Shown: positions 20,901 through 29,162, numbered from the stretch's first letter. The stretch: DNA of 64,000 nucleotides from Pseudomonas viridiflava (GCF_003702045.1 NZ_RBTP01000054.1:25299-89298); one strand, 5' to 3'. Translations and numbers: made by a program. The notes: generated from the sequence alone by a model not told the origin.

Positions 20901-21152
20901 AACTTTTTTGAAGGCAGCGCTTTCAGGAAAGCCCAGAAAAACATTGAGGGCGATCTGACGGTTGCCGTAAAAAAAGCCGTTGAGCGCTATAGGGTGGAAG
21001 GAAAGGGCAACCTTCATCCCTCCAAGCATGGACTTTACTCGCTGGATCTTCCCGGGGTCGGGCGCAGTACGGGGCGCGGTGCATGGCGCCTGATGTTCGA
21101 GCCACCCAAAAACGGCGTCATGAAAGCCTATGGTGTGATGGACCCGCACTGA
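17934..21152 (+). CDS. Large DUF6543-like (dermonecrotic-toxin-like) protein with RelE/HigB-like C-terminal domain
   Basis: This 1072-aa protein starts at ATG 17934 after 'aaggaaatagcc'. The N-terminal ~900 residues ('LGTKWFSPSTVAVREHR', 'RALHPVSGEITEFKKGTD', 'DTDYVYVGPSEVETHY') recall the Pseudomonas DUF6543/dermonecrotic-toxin-domain proteins; this is from memory. A Lys/Gly/Ser-rich linker (about 953-980) separates a C-terminal module (about 981-1072). Its core, 'GLYSLDLPGVGRSTGRGAW' then 'RLMFEP' and a terminal 'YGVMDPH', resembles RelE/ParE/HigB mRNA interferases, which end in a strand with a functional His. No signal peptide is seen. There is no candidate immunity gene between it and hemE. 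Inference: a polymorphic toxin inserted between two core loci. Confidence 0.55.
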   Translation: MLKAAPLGKLAVSYDQQSLGTKWFSPSTVAVREHRARERADRITEQFVTRFKERDYIPDGGDNALFALLVQLPDWPADLSINVVDEDGEPLAIYLKGRDGRVVRHTILLAQSGDDSYVAPGNVSVSDEESLLQLVLSQLPAGSTLATGGDFPGSASMAGRIVTLREQVAGLALTQRPLLFDALLADCYATKDQSPASLPNPFLPFWSRSQAQLTPLLSMLHVLSPEVPLGRLEELLERLPVSTEEEAVFLESGLLPDPFVEAMSISLGEWSCSVAIDGVLRTRIYNPHADLLARECARQMLANRLGRELVILEAGMDKHVPTGPDDSRVVLLHDDAGNYRALHPVSGEITEFKKGTDSFYMAISSLLQPHERSLMGMQFEHDVEGFRHTLTLRAIEENGGWFDPQKPTEIDSGFLPEWFKDASTHDRLSWKTAVQDYSQALLEAQAPDLLDPQLYGSREQLRKYAREKLEERIALDHGIAVNADEIVVETIHSEMNAGGFFDTDYVYVGPSEVETHYTAQRRSLTDLCLENITVTNINFLLTSRAFDSDDRLIGFLNAGYLFRLVRDLDIGEDYPRFLRFNLSTSPSGQWHRERYARVMQAQMRLDAIEARMAGDFVNGGGLPSERAHRSYKWVTAVLNNPLNDHRRERVEGHPVEVHRLQINGAALRGILVIGTASRASVASLVLFTPQAPDGKCFRELSNPDDLLRQVLHEPVLLDYLVSRAALSSRSDIRHALTAARHSLYMDLVPCVGNFLEAVYDAEVEWVVEAVDEQTTSTWESNWESVWEITRTVGEFALTFAPFKVRLPIAAIRSFHAIWQGIEKAADNDTNASLYFVQAALLLADGLTLPKGRRVKPASATSSGFPVLDPSQALLKTPAGLTLRGDGIYKGVYEKIQEGAAARYYTVQAGKAYAVRYDSSFSTWRVIDARRPDAYYQMPIRLNEQGSWTYAPVGLRGGKKTSKAKPSDGSGDKGGSSAGGAKKLFQLDLDNFFEGSAFRKAQKNIEGDLTVAVKKAVERYRVEGKGNLHPSKHGLYSLDLPGVGRSTGRGAWRLMFEPPKNGVMKAYGVMDPH

Positions 21153-21246
21153 CGGGCCTATGCCTCACCTAAACAGCGCTTCTGGCAAGGCGATGGCAGC
21201 ACGTGTGTAACGCTGCATTACCGCTACAAATCGAGACGATAGATAA

Positions 21247-21272
21247 AAGGCACGGCTCTTGCCGTGCCTTTT
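21247..21272 (+). terminator. Rho-independent terminator upstream of hemE
   Basis: The stem aaaggcacggc / gccgtgccttt with the 4-nt loop tctt is an 11-bp perfect hairpin ending in a short T-run. It separates the toxin gene from hemE and could act in both directions. Confidence 0.8.
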
Positions 21273-21319
21273 GCGTCGCGCTCTGAGAAAATGCCCGCAC
21301 TTTTATAGCGGATGCCCAC

Positions 21320-22387
21320 ATGACTGCCCTGAAGAACGACCGTTTCCTGCGCGCCTTGCTCAAGCAGCCCGTGGACGTGACCCCTGTCTGGATGATGCGT
21401 CAGGCAGGCCGCTACTTGCCGGAATACCGCGCCAGCCGCGCCAGTGCCGGTGATTTTATGAGCCTGTGCAAGAACCCGCAGTTCGCCTGTGAAGTCACGC
21501 TGCAGCCATTGGATCGCTACCCGCTGGACGCTGCGATTCTGTTCTCCGACATTCTCACCATTCCCGATGCAATGGGCTTGGGCCTGTACTTTGAAACCGG
21601 CGAAGGTCCGCGCTTCAAGAAAACCGTCAGCACCCTGGCCGACATTGAGGCGTTACCGATCCCTGATGCGCAAAAGGATCTGGGCTATGTGATGGATGCT
21701 GTCAGCACCATCCGCCGCGAACTCAATGGCCGTGTTCCGCTGATCGGCTTCGCCGGCAGCCCTTGGACACTTGCGACCTACATGGTCGAGGGCGGCTCGT
21801 CGAAGGATTTCCGCAAATCCAAGGCGATGCTTTACGACAACCCGCAGGCCATGCACCTGTTGCTGGACAAGCTGGCACAGTCGGTGACCAGCTACCTCAA
21901 TGGCCAGATCCTGGCGGGCGCGCAAGCGGTACAGATTTTCGACAGCTGGGGCGGAAGCCTGTCGTCGGCGGCTTATCAGGAATTCTCTCTGGCTTACATG
22001 CGTAAAATCGTCAACGGTCTGATCCGTGAGCACGATGGGCGCAAGGTTCCGGTGATTCTGTTCACCAAAGGCGGCGGGCTGTGGCTGGAAAGCATTGCCG
22101 ATGCCGGAGCGGACACACTGGGCCTGGACTGGACGTGCGACATCGGCGAAGCGCGTCGCCGTGTCGGCAGCAAGGTTTCATTGCAAGGCAACATGGACCC
22201 GACCGTACTCTACGCACGTCCAGAAGCCATTCGCCAGGAAGTCGCCCGCATCCTCGCCAGCTACGGTAGCGGCACGGGCCACGTGTTCAACCTGGGGCAC
22301 GGCATCACCCCGGAAGTCGATCCGGCCAACGCGGGTGCGTTTATTGAAGCGGTACATGAGTTGTCGGCGCAGTATCACCAGAACTGA
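21320..22387 (+). CDS. hemE: Uroporphyrinogen decarboxylase
   Basis: HemE (355 aa) removes four carboxylates from uroporphyrinogen III to give coproporphyrinogen III in heme synthesis. The signature 'PVWMMRQAGRYLPEYR' lies near residues 22-37, and the second signature 'GFAGSPWTLATYMVEGG' is present. The C-terminal 'NLGHGITPEVDPANAGAFI' is typical. It appears to be a monocistronic gene, flanked by a terminator upstream and a convergent transporter gene downstream. Confidence 0.97.
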   Translation: MTALKNDRFLRALLKQPVDVTPVWMMRQAGRYLPEYRASRASAGDFMSLCKNPQFACEVTLQPLDRYPLDAAILFSDILTIPDAMGLGLYFETGEGPRFKKTVSTLADIEALPIPDAQKDLGYVMDAVSTIRRELNGRVPLIGFAGSPWTLATYMVEGGSSKDFRKSKAMLYDNPQAMHLLLDKLAQSVTSYLNGQILAGAQAVQIFDSWGGSLSSAAYQEFSLAYMRKIVNGLIREHDGRKVPVILFTKGGGLWLESIADAGADTLGLDWTCDIGEARRRVGSKVSLQGNMDPTVLYARPEAIRQEVARILASYGSGTGHVFNLGHGITPEVDPANAGAFIEAVHELSAQYHQN

Positions 22388-22402
22388 GTAATCGCCCTTT
22401 GA

Positions 22403-22426
22403 CCGTGCCCACTTGAGTGGGCGCGG
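22403..22426. terminator. Hairpin between convergent hemE and MFS genes
   Basis: A 10-bp stem with one wobble (ccgtgcccac / gtgggcgcgg) and a ttga loop lies in the short gap between two convergent genes. It lacks a U-run, so its activity as a bidirectional terminator is only likely. Confidence 0.4.
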
Positions 22427-22436
22427 CCATCGTCAG

Positions 22437-23705
22437 TCAGCCTCTTCCCGCCAGCGGTTGCAGCCTGGCCAGCCGCCACGCCACACCCAGCGCCATTACC
22501 AGCAATACGGCAATGAACAGCCCGATGCCGTTCCAGCCTGCGTAATGCCAGAAAACGCCACCCCCGGTTCCCGCCACGCTTGAGCCTGCGTAGTAGCAGA
22601 ACAGGTACAGCGATGTCGCCTGGCCCCGGGCGACGGTTGCCCTGCGGCCTACCCAACTGCTGGCTACCGAATGAGCGCCGAAGAAGCCGAAGGTGAACAT
22701 CAATACGCCCGCCACAACGACAGGCAGCGCGGTGAACAGGGTCAGGCTCAGGCCCAATAACATCAGAACGATGACCGCCCACAACACGCGGCGACGTCCC
22801 AGACGATCCGCCAGTGCGCCAACCTTTGCCGAGCTGTAAATGCCCGAGAGGTAGACCACCGAAAAGACGCCGACCACTGCCTGGCTCAAGTTGTACGGTT
22901 CGCTCAACAACCGATAGGCGATGTAATTGAACAGGGTGACAAACGCGCCCATCAGCAGGAACCCGGTCAGAAACAGCAGCGGCAGGCCCTTATCGCGAAA
23001 CTGCACCACGAAACCGTCCAGCAAGCTGCGTGGGTGCAAGGAGCGAGCGCGGAAGTTGCGCGATTGCGGCAGGATTCGCCAGAACACCGCTGCCGCGATC
23101 AAAGCGAGGCCCCCGACTGCCAGCATCGCCGCGTGCCAACTGACGTAATCGATCATGACACCGACGATCAGCCGACCGCTCATGCCCCCGACCGCGCTAC
23201 CCCCGATATAAAGCCCCATCGCCAACCCCAGGTGGGTGGGGTGGATCTCTTCGCTGAGGTAGGTCATGGCCACGGCAGCAAGGCCGCTCAACGACAGGCC
23301 GACCAGTGCCCGTGTGACCAGTACGCCTTCCCAACTTGGCATCAATGCGCTGGCGATGGTGAATAGCGAGGCGCAGAACAACGCCATGACCATTACCGAT
23401 TTTCGCCCCAGCCGGTCAGAAATCGGGCCGGTGATCAGTAGGCCGATGGCGAGCATTGCCGTGGCCACCGACAGGATCAGGCTGCTCTGGGCCGCCGTGA
23501 TCGAGAACTCCTGAGAGAGCATCGGCATCATCGGTTGCACGCAATACAGCAATGTAAACGTTGAAAAGCCGCCAGCGAACAGCGCCAGCGCCGTGCGTTT
23601 GAACAGCGGTGTATTTTTCTCGATGTAAGTGTCACCCAGCGGGACGGATGCCCCGGCGGGTGAGGTGTCTGGATGAAGGGAAGAGGGAGCGACGGCAGGG
23701 TTCAC
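22437..23705 (-). CDS. ynfM: MFS transporter, YnfM-like
   Basis: This 422-aa protein has about 12 hydrophobic segments and the MFS motif 'GPISDRLGRKSVMV' after TM2. Stretches such as 'LLYCVQPMMPMLSQEFSIT', 'LSLSGLAAVAMTYLSEEIHP' and 'FFGAHSVASSWVGRRA' match E. coli YnfM, an arabinose/drug efflux-type carrier, as I recall it. The first ~30 residues are a hydrophilic extension. It is divergent from a YnfL-like LysR regulator, the same arrangement as ynfM/ynfL in E. coli. The substrate in this organism is not evident. Confidence 0.85.
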   Translation of the reverse strand: MNPAVAPSSLHPDTSPAGASVPLGDTYIEKNTPLFKRTALALFAGGFSTFTLLYCVQPMMPMLSQEFSITAAQSSLILSVATAMLAIGLLITGPISDRLGRKSVMVMALFCASLFTIASALMPSWEGVLVTRALVGLSLSGLAAVAMTYLSEEIHPTHLGLAMGLYIGGSAVGGMSGRLIVGVMIDYVSWHAAMLAVGGLALIAAAVFWRILPQSRNFRARSLHPRSLLDGFVVQFRDKGLPLLFLTGFLLMGAFVTLFNYIAYRLLSEPYNLSQAVVGVFSVVYLSGIYSSAKVGALADRLGRRRVLWAVIVLMLLGLSLTLFTALPVVVAGVLMFTFGFFGAHSVASSWVGRRATVARGQATSLYLFCYYAGSSVAGTGGGVFWHYAGWNGIGLFIAVLLVMALGVAWRLARLQPLAGRG

Positions 23706-23821
23706 GGTAAACCTCGGAGCACGGTCAGGCAGGCAGTGAAAAAATCATATAGCTGGCTAATGATTCAATCCAATATATTGTTCGACTCGTTTGATAGGTA
23801 AAACGACTTGATAGGGCTTTT

Positions 23822-24706
23822 ATGGAACTGCGCCACCTGCGTTACTTCATTGCTGTCGCAGAAGAACTGCATTTCGGTCGAGCGGCTATGGCTCTGGGTA
23901 TTTCTCAACCCCCTTTGAGCCAGCAGATTCAGGCGCTTGAGCAGGAACTGGGCACGCGTCTGTTCGACCGCACAAACCGGCGTGTCGAACTGAGTGATTC
24001 GGGGCGTTTGTTTCTTGAAGAGGCGCGTCTTGTACTGGCACAAGTCGACAAGGCCGCAGACGTGGCACGGCGTGCGCAACGGGGTGAGTTGGGTGAGCTG
24101 AAAATCGGCTTTACGTCGTCTGCACCGCTGACATCGAACATCCCGGAGGCGATTTTCGCCTTTCGCCAGGCTTACCCGAATGTGCATCTGGACCTGGCGG
24201 AAATGACCAGTCAGCAGGTGGCGCAAGGTCTTGAGGACAAAAGCATCCAGGTCGGCATCATGCGGCCGCTGGAATTACCCGACTCACTGGTGGTGTTCGA
24301 ACTCTTGAACGAGCCGCTGGTGGCGATCATGCGTGCCGATCATCCCTTGGCAGCAGGGAGTGAGGAAGGCATTCAGATGGCGGCGTTGGCGGCCGAGCCA
24401 TTCGTGTTCTTTCCCCGCACTTACGGCAGTGGTATCTACGGTCAAGTCTTGAGTCTGGCCCGTGCGGCAGGGTTCAACCCGCTCATCACCCAGGAAGCAG
24501 GGGAGCCGATGACCATTATTGGCCTGGTCGCCGCAGGGCTCGGCGTAACGGTACTGCCTGCGCCGTATCGCAGAATGCGTATCGATGGGGTTGTTTACCG
24601 CAACCTGCTGGATGCGGGTGCTACCAGCCCTGTCTGGCTGGTGACGCGAAAGGATGAGCAGTCGGCGATGGCCAAGGCGTTTTTTGAGCTGGCAACCAAA
24701 GGGTAG
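23822..24706 (+). CDS. ynfL: LysR-family regulator, YnfL-like
   Basis: This 294-aa protein has an N-terminal winged helix ('MELRHLRYFIAVAEELHFG', 'LGISQPPLSQQIQALEQEL') and a C-terminal periplasmic-binding-like effector domain ('IGFTSSAPLTSNIPEAI', 'EAGEPMTIIGLVAAGLGV'). It corresponds to YnfL and is transcribed away from ynfM. The 116-bp intergenic region contains AT-rich sequence suited to LysR sites. It probably controls the transporter in response to a small ligand that I cannot name. Confidence 0.85.
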   Translation: MELRHLRYFIAVAEELHFGRAAMALGISQPPLSQQIQALEQELGTRLFDRTNRRVELSDSGRLFLEEARLVLAQVDKAADVARRAQRGELGELKIGFTSSAPLTSNIPEAIFAFRQAYPNVHLDLAEMTSQQVAQGLEDKSIQVGIMRPLELPDSLVVFELLNEPLVAIMRADHPLAAGSEEGIQMAALAAEPFVFFPRTYGSGIYGQVLSLARAAGFNPLITQEAGEPMTIIGLVAAGLGVTVLPAPYRRMRIDGVVYRNLLDAGATSPVWLVTRKDEQSAMAKAFFELATKG

Positions 24707-24867
24707 CGGCGGGCCAGGCCTGTTTTCGCAAGGTAGGCTCGGGTCTGGCAGATAGAGGCCGTTTTTGCGGTAAGCTCGCCGTTGTCATGTGCATCGCCTA
24801 GACTCGACCGCTTGCAAGGCCTTATCGGTCAGTCCTGTCATTTCCAATCTTTCAAGGAATTCAAAGC

Positions 24868-25641
24868 ATGCGTCGCGTCGTATTCAATCAGAAGGGTGGT
24901 GTCGGCAAATCGAGCATTGCCTGCAATCTGGCTGCTGTCAGCGCTAACGAAGGCTATCGGACCCTGTTGATCGACCTTGATGCTCAGGCGAACTCTACCC
25001 AGTACCTCACCGGTCTCACCGGCAATGACATCCCGATGGGGATCGCAGAGTTCTTCAAGCAGACGCTGTCCTCGGCACCCTTCGGCAAGAAGAATCATGT
25101 CGACATCTACGAAACACCTTTCGACAATCTGCATGTGGTGACCGCCACGGCAGAGCTTGCCGACCTGCAGCCAAAGCTTGAGGCCAAGCACAAGATCAAC
25201 AAGCTTCGCAAATTGCTCGATGAGCTGAGCGAGGACTATGAGCGTATCTACCTGGATACACCGCCTGCGCTCAATTTCTATGCGGTTTCTGCGCTGATCG
25301 CCTCCGATCGCGTATTGATCCCGTTTGACTGCGACAGCTTCTCCCGGCAGGCGCTCTACGGGCTGTTGCGGGAGATTGACGAGCTGAAAGAGGATCACAA
25401 CGAAGCGCTGCAGGTAGAAGGGATTATCGTCAATCAGTTCCAGCCGCGTGCCAGTCTGCCTCAACAGATACTGGACGAACTCATTGCCGAGGGTCTGCCG
25501 GTACTGCCTGTCTACCTCAACGCTTCGGTGAAAATGCGTGAATCACACCAGGCTAACCTGCCGTTGGTTCACCTTGATCCACGCCACAAACTGACTCAGC
25601 AGTTCGTGGACTTGCATCATTTGCTGGAAACCAACGCCTGA
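24868..25641 (+). CDS. Orphan ParA/Soj-family ATPase
   Basis: This 257-aa cytoplasmic ATPase has the deviant Walker A motif 'KGGVGKSSI' at residues 9-17, a switch I region, and the Walker B-like 'IYLDTPPALNFYAV'. ParA-family proteins form nucleoid-bound dimers that position plasmids, chromosome origins or protein complexes. No ParB gene or parS-like repeat is nearby, and the chromosomal parAB locus lies elsewhere in pseudomonads, so its cargo is unknown. It converges on a PAAR gene with a 17-nt gap. Confidence 0.85.
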   Translation: MRRVVFNQKGGVGKSSIACNLAAVSANEGYRTLLIDLDAQANSTQYLTGLTGNDIPMGIAEFFKQTLSSAPFGKKNHVDIYETPFDNLHVVTATAELADLQPKLEAKHKINKLRKLLDELSEDYERIYLDTPPALNFYAVSALIASDRVLIPFDCDSFSRQALYGLLREIDELKEDHNEALQVEGIIVNQFQPRASLPQQILDELIAEGLPVLPVYLNASVKMRESHQANLPLVHLDPRHKLTQQFVDLHHLLETNA

Positions 25642-25658
25642 ACGTGATGCGCCTGTTG

Positions 25659-26054
25659 TCACGCACTCGGCTGGATTTCAGGCAACTGATAAGTGCCGCT
25701 CTGAAGTGAGTGCGTCAGGCCCTCGGCACGCAGGCGAGCCTTCATGCCCAACTCGTCAGGGAGATTGATGGCGGCGTCCATGTCGGCCTGGAATTTTTTC
25801 TGCGAGGCGATCAATCGGTTGCTGCCGGGCGCACAACCGCATTCAACTGCGTGTCCGTGGGTGGCAACGGCCACCAGCTCATCGATGTAGGTTGGGTTCC
25901 CCTGGGCGATGAAACCCACACTGTCGCATGCCGGGCACCAGACGGGATCGCCCATGCGAGCCACGCGTACCATGTCGATGTACACGCTCGACGATGTATT
26001 CAATACAACGCCGTCGCTCGTGGTCGGATCACCTTCCCTGACTAAAAATGGCAT
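25659..26054 (-). CDS. PAAR-domain protein (type VI secretion spike tip)
   Basis: This 131-aa protein begins at ATG 26054, preceded by a strong 'aaaggag' site. The sequence 'GDPTTSDGVVLNTSS', 'GDPVWCPACDSVGFIAQG' and 'VATHGHAVECGC' carries the Cys/His ligands and repeated turns of a PAAR cone that caps the VgrG spike. A ~40-residue C-terminal extension without a recognised domain follows. No VgrG, chaperone or effector gene is adjacent, so it is an orphan tip that would work with a T6SS encoded elsewhere. Confidence 0.85.
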   Translation of the reverse strand: MPFLVREGDPTTSDGVVLNTSSSVYIDMVRVARMGDPVWCPACDSVGFIAQGNPTYIDELVAVATHGHAVECGCAPGSNRLIASQKKFQADMDAAINLPDELGMKARLRAEGLTHSLQSGTYQLPEIQPSA

Positions 26055-26187
26055 GTGCTGACTCCTTTGGATTGTGGGGAGCCCAGATGCTAGGTGCAAA
26101 AATCATCCGTTGGGGGGCTGAAAAGCGGTTAAAGACCGTTCCTACAAGAAAGTCATCCATGCGTTGGGAAATGTAGGGACAGGATTA

Positions 26188-26204
26188 TTAACGCGAACGT
26201 TACT
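26188..26204 (+). promoter_or_regulatory. Dyad element upstream of mdcA
   Basis: The sequence ttaacgcgaacgttact contains a taacg/cgtta dyad with a 4-nt centre, 91 bp before mdcA. It may be an operator, perhaps for the LysR regulator MdcR, but no consensus supports this. The rest of the 240-bp gap shows only a degenerate REP-like fragment near 26,140. Confidence 0.25.
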
Positions 26205-26294
26205 CCAGGCGTAATGATCATGCGGTCTGCTTGATTGATGCGTTGCCTCGATCACTCCTAAGGTGACCCACGACAGCGAATTCGTGGAGCGATC

Positions 26295-27971
26295 ATGACA
26301 ACAACAACTTCCCCCGACGCGCGCTGGACGCGTCGCCGCACCGAGAAGCAGCGGCGGCTCGAGCAGGTGCGGGCCTTGGCTGATGGCGTTGTGCTGCCAA
26401 CCGACAAGATCGTCGCGGCGCTAGAGGCCTTGCTGGTGTCCGGTGATCGCGTGGTGCTTGAGGGCAATAACCAGAAGCAGGCCGACTTTCTGTCTCGTGC
26501 GCTGGCGAAGGTCGACCCTGCCAAGGTCCACGACCTGCACATGATCATGCCCAGCGTTGGGCGTTCGGAGCACTTGGACCTGTTCGAGCAGGGCATCGCT
26601 CGCAAACTGGATTTCTCTTTCGCCGGCACGCAAAGCCTGCGCATCAGCCAGTTGCTGGAAGACGGCCTGCTGGAAATCGGCGCGATTCATACCTACATCG
26701 AGCTGTATTCACGACTGGTGGTCGATCTGATCCCCAACGTGGTGCTGGCGGCCGGCTTTATGGCCGACAAGGCGGGCAATATCTACACCGGTCCGAGCAC
26801 CGAAGACACCCCCGCGCTGATTGAACCGGCGGCCTTCAGTGATGGCATCGTCATCGTGCAGGTCAACCAACTGGTTGACGATGTCAGTGACCTTCCGCGT
26901 GTGGACATTCCGGCGTCGTGGGTCGATTTCGTGGTCGTCGCCGACAAGCCGTTCTACATCGAACCCCTGTTCACTCGCGATCCGCGCCATATCAAGCCGG
27001 TGCATGTGTTGATGGCGATGATGGCTATCCGGGGCATTTACGAGAAACACAATGTCCAGTCGCTGAACCACGGCATCGGCTTCAACACCGCTGCCATCGA
27101 GCTGATCCTGCCGACATACGGCGAGTCACTGGGCCTCAAAGGCAAGATCTGCCGCAACTGGACGCTCAACCCGCACCCGACCCTGATCCCGGCCATTGAA
27201 AGCGGCTGGGTCGAAAGCGTGCATTGCTTCGGCACCGAACTGGGCATGGAAAACTACATCGCTGCGCGCCCGGACGTGTTCTTCACCGGGCGCGACGGCT
27301 CGCTGCGCTCAAACCGGCAACTGTGCCAACTGGCCGGACAGTACGCGGTGGACTTGTTCATCGGCGCGACGTTGCAGGTGGATGGCGACGGGCATTCCTC
27401 GACCGTGACCCGAGGCCGCCTGGCCGGTTTCGGCGGTGCGCCGAACATGGGCCATGACCCGCGTGGACGCCGCCACGCAACCCCGGCCTGGCTCGACATG
27501 CGCCAGCAGACCGATGACGGCCCGGCCGCCTATCTGGAACGCGGCAAGAAGCTTGTAGTGCAGATGGTCGAAACCTTTCAGGAAGGCGGCAAACCGACTT
27601 TCGTCGAAACCCTCGACGCTGTGGAAGTGGCCCGTAAGAGCGGCATGGCGCTGGCACCGATCATGATCTACGGCGATGACGTGACCCACCTGCTGACTGA
27701 AGAAGGCATCGCCTATCTCTACAAGGCGCGCAGTCTGGAAGAGCGTCAGGCGATGATCGCTGCCGTGGCAGGCGTGACAGCCATCGGCTTGCGCCACAAC
27801 CCCAAAGACACCGCCCGTATGCGCCGCGAAGGCCTGATCGCCTTGCCCGAAGACCTCGGCATTCGTCGCACGGACGCCAGCCGCGAGTTGCTGGCGGCGA
27901 AAAGCATCGCCGATCTGGTCGAGTGGTCTGGCGGCCTCTACAACCCGCCTGCCAAATTCAGGAGCTGGTGA
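26295..27971 (+). CDS. mdcA: Malonate decarboxylase alpha subunit (acetyl-S-ACP:malonate ACP transferase)
   Basis: MdcA (558 aa) exchanges malonate for the acetyl group on the acyl carrier subunit, making malonyl-S-ACP and acetate. The sequence is full length and typical ('GGAPNMGHDPRGRRHATPAW', 'GVTAIGLRHNPKDTARMRREG'). It heads a run of nine genes in the order mdcABCDEGHLM with overlapping or very close junctions, so it is one operon for cytoplasmic malonate use. The stop overlaps the mdcB start by one base. Confidence 0.96.
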   Translation: MTTTTSPDARWTRRRTEKQRRLEQVRALADGVVLPTDKIVAALEALLVSGDRVVLEGNNQKQADFLSRALAKVDPAKVHDLHMIMPSVGRSEHLDLFEQGIARKLDFSFAGTQSLRISQLLEDGLLEIGAIHTYIELYSRLVVDLIPNVVLAAGFMADKAGNIYTGPSTEDTPALIEPAAFSDGIVIVQVNQLVDDVSDLPRVDIPASWVDFVVVADKPFYIEPLFTRDPRHIKPVHVLMAMMAIRGIYEKHNVQSLNHGIGFNTAAIELILPTYGESLGLKGKICRNWTLNPHPTLIPAIESGWVESVHCFGTELGMENYIAARPDVFFTGRDGSLRSNRQLCQLAGQYAVDLFIGATLQVDGDGHSSTVTRGRLAGFGGAPNMGHDPRGRRHATPAWLDMRQQTDDGPAAYLERGKKLVVQMVETFQEGGKPTFVETLDAVEVARKSGMALAPIMIYGDDVTHLLTEEGIAYLYKARSLEERQAMIAAVAGVTAIGLRHNPKDTARMRREGLIALPEDLGIRRTDASRELLAAKSIADLVEWSGGLYNPPAKFRSW

Positions 27972-28861
27972 TGAGCGCACTTCAACGGACACCGCAACCC
28001 GTTTCGCTGGCCGAGCATCTGGCTGATCTGGCCGTCGATGCGCTGATGGACGAAGCCAACCTGTCGCCCAAGCCCGCATTGGTAGACCGTCGTGGTAACG
28101 GCGCACACACCGACCTGCACCTGGGGTTGATGCACGCGTCTGCGCTGTCGCTATGGCCGACGTTCAAGCTGATGGCCGAGGCCGCTGCGCAATTTGAAGC
28201 TCTCGAACAACCGCTGCGTGAAGAGCTAGGTCGGCTGGGCCGCGAAGGTGAAGCCGCAATGCTGCGCACCACCGGCGGCGTGAACACCCATCGCGGCGCG
28301 ATCTGGGCATTGGGGTTGCTGGTGACGGCGGCGGCGCTGGACGTCACCGATTGCACGCCCGCTGCGGTTTGCCAGCGAGCTGGCCGTCTGGCGCTGATCG
28401 AGGATCGGCAGGTGGCCATTAACCGCAACAGCCACGGCAGCGTGGTTGCCCGTCGCTACGGTGTGATGGGGGCTCGCGAACAGGCGCAACAGGGTTTTCC
28501 TGCGGTGATGCATGCCGCGCTGCCGCAATTGCGACGCAGCCGTACGGCGGGCAGTGGCGAGCAGAATGCGCGCCTGGACGCGCTACTGGCCATCATGACC
28601 ACGCTGGCTGACACCTGCGTGCTGCATCGCGCCGGGCCTGAAGGTTTGCAGGCCATGCAACAGGGCGCTCAGCGCGTGCTGGACGCCGGTGGCAGCGCCA
28701 GTTTGGCCGGACGTCGTGAGCTGCATGAGCTTGATCAGCAACTGCTGGCCCTCAACGCCTCGCCCGGCGGCGCTGCCGACCTGCTGGCGGCCTGCCTGTT
28801 TATCGATGGTCTTGAGCCTGCGCTCGGCCATGCGTCGAGTCCTGCACCGAGGAGTGCCTGA
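27971..28861 (+). CDS. mdcB: Triphosphoribosyl-dephospho-CoA synthase
   Basis: MdcB (296 aa) makes 2'-(5''-triphosphoribosyl)-3'-dephospho-CoA, the precursor of the prosthetic group of the malonate decarboxylase carrier protein, from dephospho-CoA and ATP. The family features 'LSPKPALVDRRGNGAHTDL' and 'TTGGVNTHRGAIWALGLLV' (CitG-like) are present. The ATG at 27971 overlaps the mdcA stop (TGATG). Confidence 0.94.
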   Translation: MSALQRTPQPVSLAEHLADLAVDALMDEANLSPKPALVDRRGNGAHTDLHLGLMHASALSLWPTFKLMAEAAAQFEALEQPLREELGRLGREGEAAMLRTTGGVNTHRGAIWALGLLVTAAALDVTDCTPAAVCQRAGRLALIEDRQVAINRNSHGSVVARRYGVMGAREQAQQGFPAVMHAALPQLRRSRTAGSGEQNARLDALLAIMTTLADTCVLHRAGPEGLQAMQQGAQRVLDAGGSASLAGRRELHELDQQLLALNASPGGAADLLAACLFIDGLEPALGHASSPAPRSA

Positions 28862-28862
28862 T

Positions 28863-29162
28863 ATGGAAACCCTGTCTTTTGAATTCCCCGCCGGACAGCC
28901 GCCTAAGGGGCGTGCTCTGGTGGGCTGCGTCGGCTCGGGCGATCTGGAAGTGCTGCTGGAGCCCGGTCAGCCGGGCAAGCTGACGATTGAAGTGGTGACC
29001 TCGGTCAACGGTGCATCGCTGCGCTGGAAGCACTTGTTCGAACGCATGTTCGACGGTCAGAACCCGCCTGCGTTGAGCATCGACATTCACGACTTCGGCG
29101 CGACACCCGGTGTGGTGCGGCTGCGCCTGGAGCAAGGTTTCGAGGAGGTCGGCCATGACTGA
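28863..29162 (+). CDS. mdcC: Malonate decarboxylase acyl carrier protein (delta subunit)
   Basis: MdcC (99 aa) carries the phosphoribosyl-dephospho-CoA arm to which acetyl and malonyl groups are attached. The attachment serine is probably Ser25 in 'VGCVGSGDLEVLL', the usual position in this family. The start is 1 nt after the mdcB stop and the end overlaps mdcD by 8 nt. Confidence 0.93.
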   Translation: METLSFEFPAGQPPKGRALVGCVGSGDLEVLLEPGQPGKLTIEVVTSVNGASLRWKHLFERMFDGQNPPALSIDIHDFGATPGVVRLRLEQGFEEVGHD

